From an uncultured Rhodospirillaceae bacterium (GTDB taxonomy: Bacteria; Pseudomonadota; Alphaproteobacteria; Rhodospirillales; UBA2165), in the NCBI GenBank assembly GCA_913041095.1, contig CAJWIB010000126.1:1-7448 (forward strand): a stretch of 7,448 bases of DNA, in the 5' to 3' direction. A model generated the notes under the pieces. It saw nothing but the letters and a program-made list of their open reading frames with translations, made no database searches and was not told the DNA's origin. This document shows, piece by piece, positions 6,595 to 7,448 of the stretch. A program made the translations under genes and the position numbers. Position 1 is the first letter of the stretch. Every line of letters begins with the position of its first letter.

Positions 6595-7157
6595 ACGTCT
6601 CCTTCTAGTTCAGGACGCAAATCCTCAAGCAATTTGCGTAATCCCCGACGCCCTCGCGACAACAGCGATTCAACCGCTTCGACGCTAATTTCCATAATTT
6701 CCGCAGTCTCGATATTGCTGAGACCTTCCTGGTGAGCAAACACAATGGCTGCACTCTGGCGCTCCGGTAATTGCTGGATCGCGAAATTAACAGCCGTCGA
6801 TACCTGGGCTTGGTATAACGCCTGAGCCGGGTTGGCGAACAGGTCTGCAGGCTCCGGCATGTCTTCGATATCAACCGGCTTTTTCTTGCGCAATCGATCA
6901 ATACATTGGTTGTAGGTAACACGCTGCAGCCAATGGATAACCGGTTTCTCGGCCCGCCATTTATCAATATTACGCCACAATCTCAAAAACGCCTCCTGCG
7001 CCACATCTTCTGCTTCAACGCGATCACCAAGCATGCGATAGCCATAATTTACAATTCGATCCAAGTTTTGATCCACCAATATCCGGGCAGCCGCAGAATC
7101 ACCATTTTTGATTTTACGTAATAAGTCCGCATCAGATTCAGGTGTTGGTTGGTTCAT
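6591..7157 (-). CDS. ECF-family RNA polymerase sigma factor
   Basis: 188 aa, normal for group-4 (ECF) sigma factors with only regions 2 and 4. Region 2 spans about 24-95: DRIVNYGYRMLGDRVEAEDV, then AQEAFLRLWRNIDKW (core binding and -10 recognition), then HWLQRVTYNQCIDRLRKKK. A short linker (about 96-120) leads to region 4 at about 124-180 (LPERQSAAIVFAHQEGLSNI, then ETAEIMEISVEAVESLLSRG), the helix-turn-helix for the -35 element. The VESLLSRGRRGLRKLL ending resembles the CnrH-like sigma group. It heads the operon and is followed by the probable anti-sigma gene with a 4-nt overlap. It therefore most likely controls this operon, and perhaps others, in response to the envelope signal. No Shine-Dalgarno is visible before the ATG, and no other start codon exists between it and the upstream in-frame stop, so the start is secure but initiation may be leaderless or weak. 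Confidence 0.95.
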   Translation of the reverse strand: MNQPTPESDADLLRKIKNGDSAAARILVDQNLDRIVNYGYRMLGDRVEAEDVAQEAFLRLWRNIDKWRAEKPVIHWLQRVTYNQCIDRLRKKKPVDIEDMPEPADLFANPAQALYQAQVSTAVNFAIQQLPERQSAAIVFAHQEGLSNIETAEIMEISVEAVESLLSRGRRGLRKLLEDLRPELEGDV

Positions 7158-7163
7158 GTAATA

Positions 7164-7188
7164 AACGGTTCGTCCGAGCTTTGGTTCA
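7164..7188 (-). promoter_or_regulatory. Possible ECF-type autoregulatory promoter
   Basis: Read on the minus strand: TGAAC (7184-7188), a 16-nt spacer, then CGTT (7164-7167). This resembles ECF promoters (a GAAC-type -35 and a CGT-type -10). The -10 box ends only 6 nt before the ATG at 7157, so any transcript would be almost leaderless, which would fit the lack of a ribosome binding site. The match is short and could be chance. Confidence 0.22.
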
Positions 7189-7193
7189 CCGCT

Positions 7194-7221
7194 ACTATAT
7201 CCACCTGAACTACCCGGTCGA
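7194..7221 (-). promoter_or_regulatory. Candidate housekeeping promoter of the sigma-efflux operon
   Basis: Read on the minus strand: TCGACC (7216-7221), a 16-nt spacer, then TATAGT (7194-7199). The -35 box matches 4 of 6 and the -10 box 5 of 6 sigma-70 consensus bases. Transcription would start near 7187, about 30 nt before the sigma-factor ATG. It could provide the basal level of sigma and anti-sigma that such systems need before induction. Confidence 0.35.
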
Positions 7222-7448
7222 CATTCATTTTCCAGAATAACACAACTATTTGTTCTAATCTGCCGCTATCCCTTTCCAAAAAAACAACAATCAACTTTGT
7301 TAGCTTAACGGCCTTCTATCTATATTCCGTCGGTTTCGGCAAAAATAACATAACTTATCTGCTAATTATTACATTAATTCTTTGTGTTTATTTTTTATTT
7401 ACATTTTATTTTGAGTAATATATATTTTCATCATAAATATTATGTAAT

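Larger units (their letters stand above)
7158..7448. other. Non-coding upstream region with extreme AT-rich block
   Basis: No gene is seen in these 291 bp. The part next to the sigma gene (7158-7340) has ordinary composition and holds the candidate promoters plus three GGTTC repeats, one of which lies across the start codon. From 7341 to the window end only 15 of 108 bases are G or C by hand count, with long T runs (TTTATTTTTTATTT) and TATATATT. Such DNA is usually curved or easily melted, and may be an UP-element, a nucleoid-protein target or simply the intergenic space before a neighbour outside the window. Confidence 0.5.

Noticed and set aside
6591..7157. FecI-type iron-uptake sigma factor
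   Set aside because: No FecR-like protein and no TonB-dependent receptor follow; the neighbours are a small single-TM protein and a CnrX-like sensor.

Overview
The window looks like a chromosomal segment from a Gram-negative proteobacterium, most likely an alphaproteobacterium. This is inferred from the style of the proteins (an ECF sigma factor with a CnrX-like periplasmic sensor, and a MacA/MacB exporter that implies an outer membrane) and from moderate GC with very AT-rich intergenic DNA. No rRNA, tRNA, CRISPR array, insertion sequence or phage gene was seen.

Right-hand two thirds (about 2038-7157, minus strand): one compact six-gene operon, transcribed right to left. The order is ECF sigma factor, small single-TM protein (probable anti-sigma), membrane-anchored periplasmic heavy-metal-sensor-like protein, MacA/HlyD-type adaptor, MacB-type ATPase, MacB-type permease. 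Junctions are a 4-nt ATGA overlap, a TAATG overlap, a 28-nt gap, a 4-nt gap and another TAATG overlap. The first three genes resemble a cnrYXH-type transmembrane signalling unit. The last three form a tripartite ABC efflux pump, except for the outer-membrane channel, which is not here. The inferred logic is that an envelope signal sensed in the periplasm releases the sigma factor, which then switches on its own operon and so the pump. The adaptor carries an extra Gly-rich plus LTxxQ-type segment between its barrel and its C-terminal domain. The pump may therefore contain its own Spy/CpxP-like sensing or chaperone element.

Left-hand third: a minus-strand radical SAM enzyme of unknown substrate (364-1332). 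It is followed immediately downstream by the decayed C-terminal half of what looks like a calcineurin-like metallophosphoesterase (about 1-377), with in-frame stops, a frameshift and no N-terminal half. Between the radical SAM gene and the efflux operon lies one plus-strand orphan gene (1554-1961, TTG start), not recognised. It is convergent with the permease gene.

The far right end (7158-7448) is non-coding. It holds candidate promoters for the operon and then about 108 bp of extremely AT-rich DNA (15 G/C by hand count) running off the window.
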